A stretch of DNA of 13,493 bases from JBLMYQ01 sp050258375 (GTDB taxonomy: Bacteria; Bacillota; Clostridia; Acetivibrionales; UBA4821): assembly GCA_050258375.1 (NCBI GenBank), contig JBLMYQ010000071.1, positions 1 to 13,493 on the forward strand. The letters are read 5' to 3'. The notes under the pieces were generated by a model. That model was not told the DNA's origin. It did not search any database and was given only the letters and a program-made list of their open reading frames with translations. Below are positions 1-6,832 of this stretch, piece by piece; positions within the stretch are counted from its first letter, which is position 1, and every line of letters starts with the position of its first letter. A program made the translations under genes and the position numbers.

Positions 1-275
1 GATAATTCAAGGTATTCATATTCATACTCTATATCATCTTTTAAAATTTGACCCATTTGTTCCTTTAATCCCTTTGTAAAAAGCTTGTCTACCGGCAGAT
101 TATGATTATATGAGTATACGATTAATATACGTTTCTGCTTTCCCTGAGCGCAGGAATATTGAAAAATTGATAAGCTGCAGACGATTATGAGCATAATCAA
201 TAATGCTAGAACTTTCGAAGTCCCAGCCTTCCTTGCTACCTTTTTAAGTGGATTTGTGAAATTATCGAAGCCCAC
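1..275 (-). CDS. N-terminal fragment of an exported or membrane-anchored protein, possibly a periplasmic-binding-like sensor
   Basis: This reading frame starts at a GTG (275-273) 7 bases after a strong AGAGGAGG ribosome binding site and stays open for 91 codons to the left edge of the window. The N-terminus has a basic stretch (residues 11-21, KKVARKAGTSK), then a hydrophobic segment at about residues 22-38 that would act as a signal anchor or signal peptide. After it comes RILIVYSYNHNLPVDKLF (49-66). That pattern, a beta strand ending in a YSYN-type turn followed by a helix leading to a KGL motif, resembles the start of the ABC-type substrate-binding domains found alone or at the front of sensor kinases and GGDEF proteins. 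The Cys at 42 does not have a good lipobox. The downstream domains are outside the window, so the output of the protein is unknown. The coding call is fairly safe; the family assignment is tentative. Confidence 0.6.
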   Translation of the reverse strand, partial: MGFDNFTNPLKKVARKAGTSKVLALLIMLIIVCSLSIFQYSCAQGKQKRILIVYSYNHNLPVDKLFTKGLKEQMGQILKDDIEYEYEYLEL

Positions 276-319
276 AGATTTGCCTCCTCTAATAATCAAT
301 CCCAATAATTAATGATTTT

Positions 320-348
320 ATTATCCATTAATTTATCTTATAAATCAA
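320..348 (-). promoter_or_regulatory. Putative sigma-A promoter for the left-edge gene
   Basis: Read on the minus strand, TTGATT (348-343) and GATAAT (325-320) are separated by exactly 17 bases. Transcription would start near 313 and give a leader of about 38 bases before the GTG at 275. The match is good but the region is very AT-rich, so chance matches are likely. Confidence 0.45.
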
Positions 349-389
349 CAATTCAAAATAAAATGTTACAAAAACGCAAAACAAGAAAA

Positions 390-445
390 AAGAATATCAT
401 ATTAATCCACTCACAGCTAGCTTTTGGAATAATGATGATATTCTT
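390..445 (-). terminator. Possible terminator after cotJC
   Basis: The 11-base arms AAGAATATCAT (390-400) and ATGATATTCTT (435-445) are perfect inverted repeats that start 13 bases past the cotJC stop. On the minus strand the second arm runs into TTTTTTC. The loop is long (34 bases) and the stem is AT-rich, so this is a weak or atypical terminator. Confidence 0.35.
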
Positions 446-457
446 CTAAAAAAATAA

Positions 458-1030
458 TTAATAAAACCTTTTGCTATTAAGCTTTTGCTGCACAATTTCT
501 AATGCTTCTCCAAATCGTTGGAAATGAACGACTTCTCTTTCTCTTAAGAATCTTAATGGGTCAATTACATCAGGGTCATCTGCCAATTTAATAAGATTTT
601 CATATGTTGCCCGCGCTTTCTGTTCTGCTGCCATATCTTCAGTCAAATCAGCTATTGGGTCACCCTTTGCCTGTATATATGTCGCAGACCACGGATTACC
701 AGATGCATCTATATAAAACACTGCATGATCATGGTCAGCAAAGTATGCACCTGCTCCGGCTTTCTTAATTTCTTCCACTGAAGCCCCTTTCATAAGCTGA
801 TGAACCATTGTTGCAACCATTTCCAGGTGTGCAAGCTCTTCAGTTCCTATATCGTTTAGTATTCCTTGTGCTTGTGGTGTAGGCATGGAATATCTTTGAG
901 TCAGATATCTTAAAGAAGCTCCTAGCTCACCATCAGGTCCTCCGTATTGAGTAATTATATATTTTGCCATTTCGGGATTAGGCTTCTTGATTTTAATCGG
1001 GTATTCAAGTCTTTTCTCGTATGTCCACAT
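458..1030 (-). CDS. cotJC: Spore coat protein CotJC, manganese-catalase family
   Basis: This is a 190-residue protein of the CotJC family, which makes part of the spore coat and has the fold of dimanganese catalases. All five expected metal ligands are visible: Glu35 (DGEL), Glu65 and His68 (TEELAH), Glu136 (AAEQKAR) and His169 (REREVVH). Catalase activity is therefore plausible, although the family is known mainly as a coat component. I chose the ATG at 1030, giving an N-terminus MWTYEKRLEYP that matches family members beginning MWxYEK. It lies 9 bases after the GGAGG at the end of cotJB, whereas the ATG at 1039 touches that GGAGG directly. With this start the gene begins one base after the cotJB stop codon. 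It is the last gene of the cotJA-cotJB-cotJC operon and is probably made in the mother cell during sporulation. Confidence 0.95.
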   Translation of the reverse strand: MWTYEKRLEYPIKIKKPNPEMAKYIITQYGGPDGELGASLRYLTQRYSMPTPQAQGILNDIGTEELAHLEMVATMVHQLMKGASVEEIKKAGAGAYFADHDHAVFYIDASGNPWSATYIQAKGDPIADLTEDMAAEQKARATYENLIKLADDPDVIDPLRFLREREVVHFQRFGEALEIVQQKLNSKRFY

Positions 1031-1031
1031 A

Positions 1032-1310
1032 TTATTCATCCTCCTCTTCCATCATGCTCATTTTCATCCACGGCCATGGTGGCAATATCCATGCATATGG
1101 ATACTGTTCAGTTGGTGCAAGCTGTTCAATAGGTGCAAACATTTTTGAGTAAGATTCCTTCAGCATCTTATATTTATTAGCATGTTGATTAAATTGAGCA
1201 AGCGCTTTTTTGTCAGTTGGATGAGTATCAAGATAAAGCTGAATATCAACTACTGCAAAGCCTTCTTTTTGAATTTCATTCATTAGCTGCTCTTTTGAGT
1301 ATTCCATCAT
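1032..1310 (-). CDS. cotJB: Spore coat protein CotJB
   Basis: This 92-residue protein fits CotJB, a small coat-associated protein encoded between cotJA and cotJC. Family features are the segment FAVVDIQLYLDTHPTDKKAL (residues 18-37) and the aromatic/proline stretch YPYAWILPPWPW near the C-terminus. The tail is unusually Met- and Glu-rich (MKMSMMEEEDE). Its start overlaps the cotJA stop by 4 bases (ATGA), which suggests translational coupling. The second ATG three bases on is also possible, because it is 8 bases rather than 5 from the AGGAGG. In Bacillus this operon is under the mother-cell sigma factor SigE and its products enter the coat together. There is no sign of damage or frameshift. 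Confidence 0.93.
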   Translation of the reverse strand: MMEYSKEQLMNEIQKEGFAVVDIQLYLDTHPTDKKALAQFNQHANKYKMLKESYSKMFAPIEQLAPTEQYPYAWILPPWPWMKMSMMEEEDE

Positions 1311-1519
1311 TGCAGCCTCCTTTCGTTCCTTTCACGGGTATAAGGAATATATAGGTCTGGAAATATCGTTCCTTTGTCGAAGCCTTCTTCCAATGCATAC
1401 ATCTTATCTGCATTAGTCTGAAACAATACATAAGCCGTTGCATAAGGTGTATACTTATATTGCGGAATAGGTATAGTCGTTGGAACGAACTGACTTTGAG
1501 GATCAAACTTGTTATACAT
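1307..1519 (-). CDS. cotJA: Spore coat associated protein CotJA
   Basis: This 70-residue protein is the first gene of the cotJ operon. It begins at an ATG 6 bases after a clear GGAGG. The sequence is rich in Pro, Tyr and Gln in its first half (VPTTIPIPQYKY) and continues AYVLFQTNADKMYALEEGF, then GTIFPDLYIPYTRERNERR. The closing motif, G-T-hydrophobic-hydrophobic-P-x-L-Y-x-P-Y, is typical of CotJA proteins. No signal peptide or membrane segment is present, as expected for a coat protein made in the mother cell. The assignment depends on both the motif and its position directly before cotJB and cotJC. Confidence 0.92.
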   Translation of the reverse strand: MYNKFDPQSQFVPTTIPIPQYKYTPYATAYVLFQTNADKMYALEEGFDKGTIFPDLYIPYTRERNERRLQ

Positions 1520-1567
1520 GTTAAACCTCCATATATATTTTTTAATACCATATTATTCACAATAATC

Positions 1568-1596
1568 TTATTATGTTAATACGCAAGGAATTATTG
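1568..1596 (-). promoter_or_regulatory. Candidate SigE-type promoter of the cotJ operon
   Basis: On the minus strand CAATAAT (1596-1590) matches a SigE -35 element at 6 of 7 positions. It is separated by 14 bases from CATAATAA (1575-1568), which matches the SigE -10 element (CATACA-T type) at about 5 of 8 positions. It would give a leader of roughly 40 bases. SigE control of cotJ is known in Bacillus; here the assignment is by similarity only. Confidence 0.4.
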
Positions 1597-1616
1597 TATT
1601 AATTCCACTTCTTTTT

Positions 1617-1625
1617 TGTTATACT
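1617..1625 (+). promoter_or_regulatory. Extended -10 promoter for the rRNA methyltransferase
   Basis: TGTTATACT is a TGn-extended -10 element with TATACT at 1620-1625. No good -35 hexamer is present at 16-18 bases, which is typical of extended -10 promoters. Transcription would start near 1632, only about 16 bases before the ATG at 1648, with a GTGAGGTG ribosome binding site between them. Confidence 0.5.
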
Positions 1626-1647
1626 ATGTAAAAAGTGAGGTGTATTC

Positions 1648-2793
1648 ATGTCAAAATTTGAACTTATAGCAACTACATTGCTGGGAATTGAATCAATCAC
1701 AGCACGAGAACTTGAGGAGCTTGGCATCGAGGTTCTAAAGGTTGAAGATGGACGTGTTACCTTTGCCGGCGATGAAATAACGATTTGTCAGGCAAATATA
1801 TGGCTTAGAACGGCTGAACGCGTACTGATAAAGGTTGGAGAATTTAATGCATTAACTTTCGAAGATTTATTTCAGGGAACAAAAGCATTACCTTGGGATA
1901 AATGGATAACAAAAAACGCAGCCTTTCCGGTTAAAGCATATTCATTAAAATCAAAGCTTCAAAGCGTTCCTGATTGCCAGGCGATTGTTAAAAAAGCAGT
2001 AGTGGAAAAGCTAAAGCAAACCTATAAGGTTGACTGGTTTGAAGAAAATGGCTCCTTATATAGAATCCATTTATCTCTTCTAAAAGACAAAGCAACACTA
2101 ATGATTGATACAAGCGGCGAAGGCTTGCACAAAAGAGGCTATAGGGAATTATCAAATGAAGCACCGCTAAAAGAAACTTTAGCCGCGGCGTTGATATATA
2201 TTAGCAAATGGAGACCTAACAAGCCTTTTGTTGACCCGTTTTGCGGTTCAGGAACAATTCCTATCGAAGCAGCAATGCTTGGAGCCAATATTGCTCCAGG
2301 CTTAAAAAGAAAATTTATTTCAGAAGACTGGGCACAACTTCCAGCCCAATTATGGAACCAGACCAGAAATCAAGCAGAAAAATTAATTAAATCTGATGTT
2401 GAGCTTGATATATCCGGTTCTGACATAGACAGTTCTTCTGTAAGGCTTTCGAAGAAAAACGCTGTTATTGCCGGTGTTGAGAAATTTATAAAATTCAAAC
2501 AGCTGCCCGTTTCGGAATTAAAATCAGACAAGCAATACGGCACAATAATCTGTAACCCCCCATATGGTGAAAGATTAAGCGATATAAAAACTGCGGAAGG
2601 TATTTATAAAGAAATCGGAAATGTTTTTACTGTTCACGAAACATGGTCTTATTTCGTACTTTCTCCTAATGAAAGCTTTGAAGCACTTTTTGGTAAAAAG
2701 TCTGACAAAAATCGCAAGCTTTATAATGGTATGATTAAATGCTATTTTTATCAATACTTCGGTCCAAAACCGCCAAGAACAAATAACGCATAA
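1648..2793 (+). CDS. THUMP-domain class I SAM-dependent 23S rRNA (guanine-N2) methyltransferase, RlmL/YpsC type
   Basis: This 381-residue enzyme should transfer a methyl group from S-adenosylmethionine to the N2 of a guanine in 23S rRNA. Residues 1 to about 155 contain the N-terminal ferredoxin-like and THUMP RNA-binding regions. The segment TSGEGLHKRGYR (155-166) links to the Rossmann-fold methyltransferase domain, as is typical of the RlmL/YpsC family. DPFCGSGT (196-203) is the SAM-binding motif, GSDID (257-261) is the acidic loop after the second strand, and NPPYGERL (303-310) is the catalytic NPPY motif used for exocyclic amino groups. The length matches single-domain Gram-positive members, not the long fused E. 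coli RlmLK. The exact target base is inferred from the family. The gene stands alone, divergent from cotJ and convergent with the GNAT gene, and looks intact. Confidence 0.9.
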   Translation: MSKFELIATTLLGIESITARELEELGIEVLKVEDGRVTFAGDEITICQANIWLRTAERVLIKVGEFNALTFEDLFQGTKALPWDKWITKNAAFPVKAYSLKSKLQSVPDCQAIVKKAVVEKLKQTYKVDWFEENGSLYRIHLSLLKDKATLMIDTSGEGLHKRGYRELSNEAPLKETLAAALIYISKWRPNKPFVDPFCGSGTIPIEAAMLGANIAPGLKRKFISEDWAQLPAQLWNQTRNQAEKLIKSDVELDISGSDIDSSSVRLSKKNAVIAGVEKFIKFKQLPVSELKSDKQYGTIICNPPYGERLSDIKTAEGIYKEIGNVFTVHETWSYFVLSPNESFEALFGKKSDKNRKLYNGMIKCYFYQYFGPKPPRTNNA

Positions 2794-2819
2794 ATCTTAC
2801 TTCGATTTATGCGTTATTT
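2781..2819. terminator. Bidirectional hairpin between convergent genes
   Basis: The arms AAATAACGCATAAATC (2781-2796) and GATTTATGCGTTATTT (2804-2819) form a perfect 16-bp stem with a 7-base loop. The stem begins inside the last codons of the methyltransferase gene and covers its stop. Short T-rich stretches follow on both strands. It serves the convergent genes ending at 2793 and 2830. Confidence 0.7.
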
Positions 2820-2829
2820 GTATGTTGTC

Positions 2830-3390
2830 TTATTGATTTTCCTGCTTTTTAATTTTATCAAATTCACTTTTTAGTATTCCCATATAAATCATATCTGTAT
2901 ATTTGCCATCTTTGTAGAATTTCTGACGCAGTCTTCCTTCCTGCTTAAAACCACACTTTTTATAGCAGTTAAATGCTCTTTGATTATAATCATGAACTGT
3001 TAATTCTATTTTATTTAGATTTAGTGTTTTAAAAGCAAATTTTTGCAGCAATCTGATAGCCTCAGAACCATACCCTTTCCCAAGCTTTTGTTCATCTCCT
3101 ATAACAATTCCCATTTCTGCTACTCTGTTCTTCCAATCAATCTTTCTCAAATCAATTTGCCCTATGTATGCTTCAGTCTTTTTATCTGCTATTACAAAAT
3201 TTTTAGCATCATCTTTACCTTCAAGCACTGAATTTAGAAAGCTTTCTGTGCTATTAAACGGTACAGGACAAAGAAATATATCTGAAAGATTATCTACAAT
3301 ATTTGAATTGTTCACCCATTTTCTTATTTCCAGTAAATCTTCTTTTTTATATTCTCTTAACATGATTCTCTCGCCATAAAGTCTAGGCAT
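2830..3390 (-). CDS. GNAT-family N-acetyltransferase, RimJ/RimL-like
   Basis: This 186-residue protein has the single-domain GNAT fold that moves an acetyl group from acetyl-CoA to an amine. It starts with the R-L-x-x-E-R-hydrophobic-x-L-R pattern of RimJ/RimL-type enzymes (residues 3-12). The acetyl-CoA-binding motif is EMGIVIGDEQKLGKGYGSEA (92-111), with the pyrophosphate loop QKLGKGYG. The later helix-strand region NQRAFNCYKKCGFKQEGRLR (136-155) is the usual N-x-x-[AS]-x-x-x-Y-x-K-x-G-F motif. The substrate could be a ribosomal protein terminus, an antibiotic or a small amine and cannot be told from sequence. It starts 28 bases after the HD gene on the same strand, with a ribosome binding site (AAAGGAGAGG), so the two probably share a transcript. 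Confidence 0.9.
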   Translation of the reverse strand: MPRLYGERIMLREYKKEDLLEIRKWVNNSNIVDNLSDIFLCPVPFNSTESFLNSVLEGKDDAKNFVIADKKTEAYIGQIDLRKIDWKNRVAEMGIVIGDEQKLGKGYGSEAIRLLQKFAFKTLNLNKIELTVHDYNQRAFNCYKKCGFKQEGRLRQKFYKDGKYTDMIYMGILKSEFDKIKKQENQ

Positions 3391-3418
3391 TGGTATCCTC
3401 TCCTTTTATCTTAATTTA

Positions 3419-4057
3419 TTAACATTCTCCATCAACCTCTTGGTTTAATCTTTCAAAATAATTCACCATAAAGTTGTGCCTATCAAGCGCTATCCTCTTG
3501 CCCTCTTGGGTAATCATCCTATCTTTTACCTTTATCAGCTTAACCTTAAACTCTCTGTATGCTGTATCTTCTTCAGTATAAGGCTTGGTATTTGCTATAT
3601 CCACATATTTATTATGAACCTTTGCACCCACTTCTCCGGCAAAAACAAAAGCCCGACCTATACCAATTGCACCTATGGCATCTAATTTATCAGCATCAAA
3701 TAGTATCTTTGCTTCCAAAGAGTCAGGAACCCTTTTGCCTCTAAATCTATGGGTCTCTATGCAGTGAACCACTTTATCAATAAACTCTTTAGGGTATTCA
3801 TAATTTTCAAGAATCTCACGTGCTAAAACTGCTCCTATTTCTGCATGGCAATGTTTTCCTTCACTTTTATCCTCTGTTTCCCTTCCTATATCATGAAGAA
3901 AAGCAGAAATCTTCAGTACTTCCAAATCGGCATTTTCTATTTTCCCTATATGCATACAAAGGTTATATACTCTTTTCGTGTGCTCCCAATCATGGCTTTT
4001 TCTTGCAGTAAAATATCTTGATTTTACTTCTTGTATCAAGTTATCAAAGCTGTCCAT
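3419..4057 (-). CDS. HD-domain phosphohydrolase, YedJ/YpgQ-like
   Basis: This 212-residue protein is a metal-dependent HD-domain phosphohydrolase. With the chosen start the metal-binding residues are His26 (DWEHTKRV), the HD pair His55-Asp56 (LHDIGR) and Asp123 (LFDADKLDAIGAIG). A conserved HCHAEIGA and a later ETHRFRG region lie between them. This order and the motif DADKLDAIGAIGIGR are typical of the YedJ/YpgQ group, for which nucleotide hydrolysis has been suggested; the physiological substrate is not established. I chose the ATG at 4057, five bases after GGAGG. An upstream TTG in frame at 4069 overlaps that ribosome binding site and is not credible. It lies directly upstream of the GNAT gene, so they probably form a two-gene operon. 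Confidence 0.9.
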   Translation of the reverse strand: MDSFDNLIQEVKSRYFTARKSHDWEHTKRVYNLCMHIGKIENADLEVLKISAFLHDIGRETEDKSEGKHCHAEIGAVLAREILENYEYPKEFIDKVVHCIETHRFRGKRVPDSLEAKILFDADKLDAIGAIGIGRAFVFAGEVGAKVHNKYVDIANTKPYTEEDTAYREFKVKLIKVKDRMITQEGKRIALDRHNFMVNYFERLNQEVDGEC

Positions 4058-4098
4058 ATTTTCCTCCAAATAATAACTTTCTTGATTTATAAATACAG

Positions 4099-4123
4099 TA
4101 GCATATATTTCGTTATAATGCTA
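4099..4123. promoter_or_regulatory. Inverted repeat in the divergent promoter region
   Basis: TAGCATATA (4099-4107) and TATAATGCTA (4114-4123) form an imperfect dyad around TTTCGT. It lies between the divergently transcribed HD and PilZ-REC genes and could be an operator. No regulator is identified and chance is possible in such AT-rich DNA. Confidence 0.25.
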
Positions 4124-4161
4124 ACTTTCCCCTTTTTTTATTGTGAAAAATCTGTATTTCA

Positions 4162-4190
4162 TTTATTTGTGTTTTATATTAAAATATAAT
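4162..4190 (+). promoter_or_regulatory. Weak candidate promoter for the PilZ operon
   Basis: A perfect TATAAT (4185-4190) lies 17 bases after TTTATT (4162-4167), a poor -35 hexamer. The predicted start, near 4197, would leave about 19 bases before the ATG at 4216. No flagellar SigD-type promoter is seen. Confidence 0.3.
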
Positions 4191-4215
4191 TATTAAATCT
4201 TTTATGTGAGGGAAT

Positions 4216-5256
4216 ATGTATATTGATGAAATAATTAAGCAGCTGCATGCTGGTTTTATTGTTAAAACAAGTCTTTGCAATACAGAAAGCTATCACTATA
4301 ATATTATTCAATCTATATATGGAAATACACTTGCTTTGTCAAATTCCTACGATTCAACAAACTTGATAGGACAGCATTTAATAATTAAAACCAATACTCC
4401 TTCTGCAGAATACATATTAGAAGCAGTTATTTTAGATGTAAGTAATTCCGTTCCCCAAACAATAAAGGTTGAAATTTTAAGCTGTACCAAGCAAAACGAA
4501 AACCGCAGATTTGAGCGCTATCTAATTAAGCTTGGTGCAAATATTAAGCCAAGTAATGATAAAATTGGTGCCTTTTCAATAATCAATAATATAAGCTTTA
4601 CAGGAGTATATTTAGTAACTCCATTAGATATATCTATAAAATCTCCTATAAAATTAGATTTTCTTACCGGAGGAAATGAAGATATCTGTACAATTAACGG
4701 ATTGGTTACCAGAAAGATTTTCCTTAATGACAGCTTTGGCTACGGAATAATCTTTTATGATAATAACGCTAATACTATAGACAAGCTTAATGCAATATTG
4801 CATAATGCCAATAATTTTAAATTTGAACTTTATGAAAAATGGCAAAAAGGTACTACATTGCAAAGCCAGCAAAATAATTCAGGAATTACAGCTTTAATAG
4901 CTGACGATATAAAGCTTACGCGAAGCAGCCTAAAAAACATATTTGAAAGCGTTGGTATTATAAATATTGTTGAAGCATCAAACGGAAGTGAAGTAATTGA
5001 AAGGATTGAATCATTCCAGCCGGATATTCTGACGCTTGACCTTTCACTGCCGGTAATTAACGGGGTTGAAACTATAAAGCATATTTCAGGCTCATTTCCG
5101 CTTGACAGGGTAATTATTATTTCCGCTCTAATAGATAATGAATCAATGAGGATTCTTAGAGAGCTAGGTGTTACAAAATTTGTAACTAAGCCTTTCAGTG
5201 AAAAACAAATAATTGAAGAAATTAATAAAATAATTCCGGGGGTGCTCCAATGTTAA
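4216..5256 (+). CDS. PilZ domain protein with C-terminal CheY-like receiver domain
   Basis: This 346-residue cytoplasmic protein joins two signal inputs. Residues 1 to about 90 form a YcgR-like N-terminal beta-domain of low similarity. The PilZ domain follows with both cyclic di-GMP motifs: Arg97-xxx-Arg101 (RRFER) and Asn125-x-Ser127-xx-Gly130 (NISFTG). A linker rich in Asn and Gln (about 195-222) leads to a receiver domain at 225-343. That domain has the acidic pair Asp230-Asp231 (IADD), the phospho-acceptor Asp275 (LTLDLSLP), Ser303 and Lys325 (TKPF), so all the residues needed for phosphorylation are present. The expected behaviour is an adaptor controlled both by cyclic di-GMP and by a histidine kinase; the output partner is unknown, with motility or chemotaxis the usual targets. 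The ribosome binding site (GTGAGGG) is close to the ATG. The gene overlaps the next by 7 bases. Confidence 0.9.
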   Translation: MYIDEIIKQLHAGFIVKTSLCNTESYHYNIIQSIYGNTLALSNSYDSTNLIGQHLIIKTNTPSAEYILEAVILDVSNSVPQTIKVEILSCTKQNENRRFERYLIKLGANIKPSNDKIGAFSIINNISFTGVYLVTPLDISIKSPIKLDFLTGGNEDICTINGLVTRKIFLNDSFGYGIIFYDNNANTIDKLNAILHNANNFKFELYEKWQKGTTLQSQQNNSGITALIADDIKLTRSSLKNIFESVGIINIVEASNGSEVIERIESFQPDILTLDLSLPVINGVETIKHISGSFPLDRVIIISALIDNESMRILRELGVTKFVTKPFSEKQIIEEINKIIPGVLQC

Positions 5257-5861
5257 ATTGTGATTTAAATGAAATGATAAAAACTGACCAAACTGTTAAA
5301 ACTCAAGTATCTAATAATTTTAATTGGATTGATAATAAAATAATAAGTATAAGTAATGATGTGATTCAACTTGACTTTAAAGAAGAATATTTGAAACAAT
5401 TGGTTACGATAGGTGATTCATTTAAAATTAGAGTATCGCATAAAAAAAAGGAATGTATATTGATTGGTTTTGTTGAGAACGTTATTCTTGGCATAGAAAA
5501 TAAAATGTTTGTAAGAATTGAAAACGTGTTATATTATGATAATGCCAGAGAACACACAAGGTGCAATGTTAATCTCTTTTGTAAAATTGAACCCTTAAAT
5601 GAAGAATTTAAAATTCAGGGTATAACAACTGATATAAGTGAAGGCGGAATCTCAATGGTTACATATGCTGATTTTAATATTGTTGAACCAGTTAATGTAG
5701 AAATTGTTGCAAATAACAATATTGTAATTGAATTCAAAGGCAAAATTAAAAGATTAGCTTCTAAAATAAATAACCATATTCAATATGGAATAGAAATTTT
5801 TGAAATCAGTGATAGGAACAAAGACCTTCTTAATAAGCTTATTTTAAATTCAAATAAATAA
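5250..5861 (+). CDS. PilZ domain protein (YcgR-like)
   Basis: This 203-residue protein has a YcgR-like N-terminal domain (about residues 1-95) and a C-terminal PilZ domain. The cyclic di-GMP-binding motifs are intact: Arg100-xxx-Arg104 (REHTR) and Asp128-x-Ser130-xx-Gly133 (DISEGG). Known YcgR proteins bind cyclic di-GMP and slow the flagellar motor; whether this one acts on flagella is inference. It lacks the receiver domain of the protein before it, so the pair could be two related readers of the same messenger with only one also under phosphorylation control. Its ATG lies inside the end of the preceding gene, 5 bases after GGGGGTG, which implies translational coupling. It is AT-rich like its neighbour, with no sign of transfer. 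Confidence 0.88.
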   Translation: MLNCDLNEMIKTDQTVKTQVSNNFNWIDNKIISISNDVIQLDFKEEYLKQLVTIGDSFKIRVSHKKKECILIGFVENVILGIENKMFVRIENVLYYDNAREHTRCNVNLFCKIEPLNEEFKIQGITTDISEGGISMVTYADFNIVEPVNVEIVANNNIVIEFKGKIKRLASKINNHIQYGIEIFEISDRNKDLLNKLILNSNK

Positions 5862-5883
5862 TACTGAAGAATGGTGAGGAGAT

Positions 5884-6126
5884 ATGCTCGAGAACATTTC
5901 ATATTTTTGCTTTTATTGTGGTAAAAAATCAGAAATAATCCATAAAGACTTAAGAAAAAATCTGAATGGCAAGATGGTGCTTATCAAAAATGTACCTCTT
6001 TATAATTGTAAGAGCTGCCGTGAAGTATTTTATCCTAATCATGTAATTAAGCTTCTTAACAAGCTTCCAAGCTTAAATCTTGAAAAAAATGAATATGAGT
6101 TTGAGTCTTTAATTAATCTAATATAA
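5884..6126 (+). CDS. YgiT-type zinc-finger protein, orphan
   Basis: This 80-residue protein has two Cys-x-x-Cys pairs, Cys9/Cys12 (CFYC) and Cys42/Cys45 (CKSC), spaced as in the YgiT/MqsA-type zinc-ribbon domain. The segment between them (GKMVLIKNVPLYNCKSC) carries the family's strand pattern, hydrophobic-x-x-V-P-x-x-x-C-x-x-C. In MqsA this domain is fused to a helix-turn-helix and acts as an antitoxin; here the protein ends soon after the finger and no toxin gene lies next to it. It follows the second PilZ gene by 22 bases on the same strand with a GGTGAGGAG ribosome binding site, so it is probably cotranscribed. Its role there is unknown. A terminator starts at its stop codon. Confidence 0.8.
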   Translation: MLENISYFCFYCGKKSEIIHKDLRKNLNGKMVLIKNVPLYNCKSCREVFYPNHVIKLLNKLPSLNLEKNEYEFESLINLI

Positions 6127-6160
6127 AAAAATGAGCGACAATGTCACTCATCTTTTTTAT
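6121..6160. terminator. Bidirectional terminator between the PilZ operon and lexA
   Basis: ATATAAAAAAATGAGCGACA and TGTCACTCATCTTTTTTAT form a long stem centred near 6141. Core arms are 6131-6140 and 6142-6151, with one C-A mismatch on the plus transcript that becomes a G-U pair on the minus transcript. T-runs flank both sides. It ends the zinc-finger gene and lexA, which converge here. Confidence 0.85.
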
Positions 6161-6161
6161 A

Positions 6162-6800
6162 TTAGATTGTCCGGAACAATCCAACTACCTTCCCCAAAAC
6201 AGAAACATCTCTGACAAATATTGGTTCCATTGATGAATTTTCAGGTTGAAGTCTTACTGCGTTTTTCTCCTTGAAAAATCTCTTTACTGTAGCCTCATTC
6301 TCAATCATTGCAACTACGATGTCTCTGTTTGCAGCATAAGATTGTTTTTTGACAAGAACCAAATCACCATCAAGAATTCCTGCCTCAATCATACTCTCAC
6401 CTTTAACCTTCAACATGAATACATCTGAATTATGTGTATATTGGACAGGTATAGGGAACGTATCTTCTACATTTTCCACTGCAAGAATCGGCTGTCCTGC
6501 AGTAACCTTTCCGATTATAGGTACATCTACATATTCCTTATAAATGTTTGCAGGATTAATATGTGTATTCTTAGCTGACTCTCCACCATTTAATACTTTC
6601 AATGCTCTGGTTTTGGTAGCATCTTTTTTGATAAGCCCCTTCTTCTCTAAACGCTGTAAGTAACCGTGAACTGTTGACGTTGATTTTAAGCCAACCGCCT
6701 GGCATATTTCCCTTACTGATGGCGGGTAACCTTTTTCTTGTATTTCCTTATCCAGAAAATCAAGAATCTTTTTTTGCTTATCGCTTACTTTATCTCCCAA
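6162..6800 (-). CDS. lexA: LexA repressor, SOS response regulator
   Basis: LexA represses DNA-damage genes and cuts itself when RecA filaments form. The N-terminal winged helix-turn-helix is clear (YPPSVREICQAVGLKSTSTV) and typical of Gram-positive LexA. The C-terminal S24 peptidase domain has the Ala-Gly cleavage site (VTAGQP), the nucleophile Ser in KGESM and the catalytic Lys in EATVKRFF. Counted from the upstream GTG at 6809 these are Ala104-Gly105, Ser139 and Lys176; subtract 3 for the start used here. I prefer the TTG at 6800 because GGGGTGA lies 5 bases before it, whereas the GTG at 6809 is inside that ribosome binding site. The resulting 212 residues begin much like other LexA proteins. 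The gene has its own promoter overlapped by an SOS box, so it is autoregulated. Confidence 0.97.
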   Translation of the reverse strand: MGDKVSDKQKKILDFLDKEIQEKGYPPSVREICQAVGLKSTSTVHGYLQRLEKKGLIKKDATKTRALKVLNGGESAKNTHINPANIYKEYVDVPIIGKVTAGQPILAVENVEDTFPIPVQYTHNSDVFMLKVKGESMIEAGILDGDLVLVKKQSYAANRDIVVAMIENEATVKRFFKEKNAVRLQPENSSMEPIFVRDVSVLGKVVGLFRTI

Positions 6801-6832
6801 TATCTTCACCCCATAAAATAAATTACATATGT

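Noticed and set aside
1276..1560. Open frame of 94 codons on the minus strand
   Set aside because: It is an alternative frame over cotJA and the start of cotJB, both of which have ribosome binding sites and family matches.
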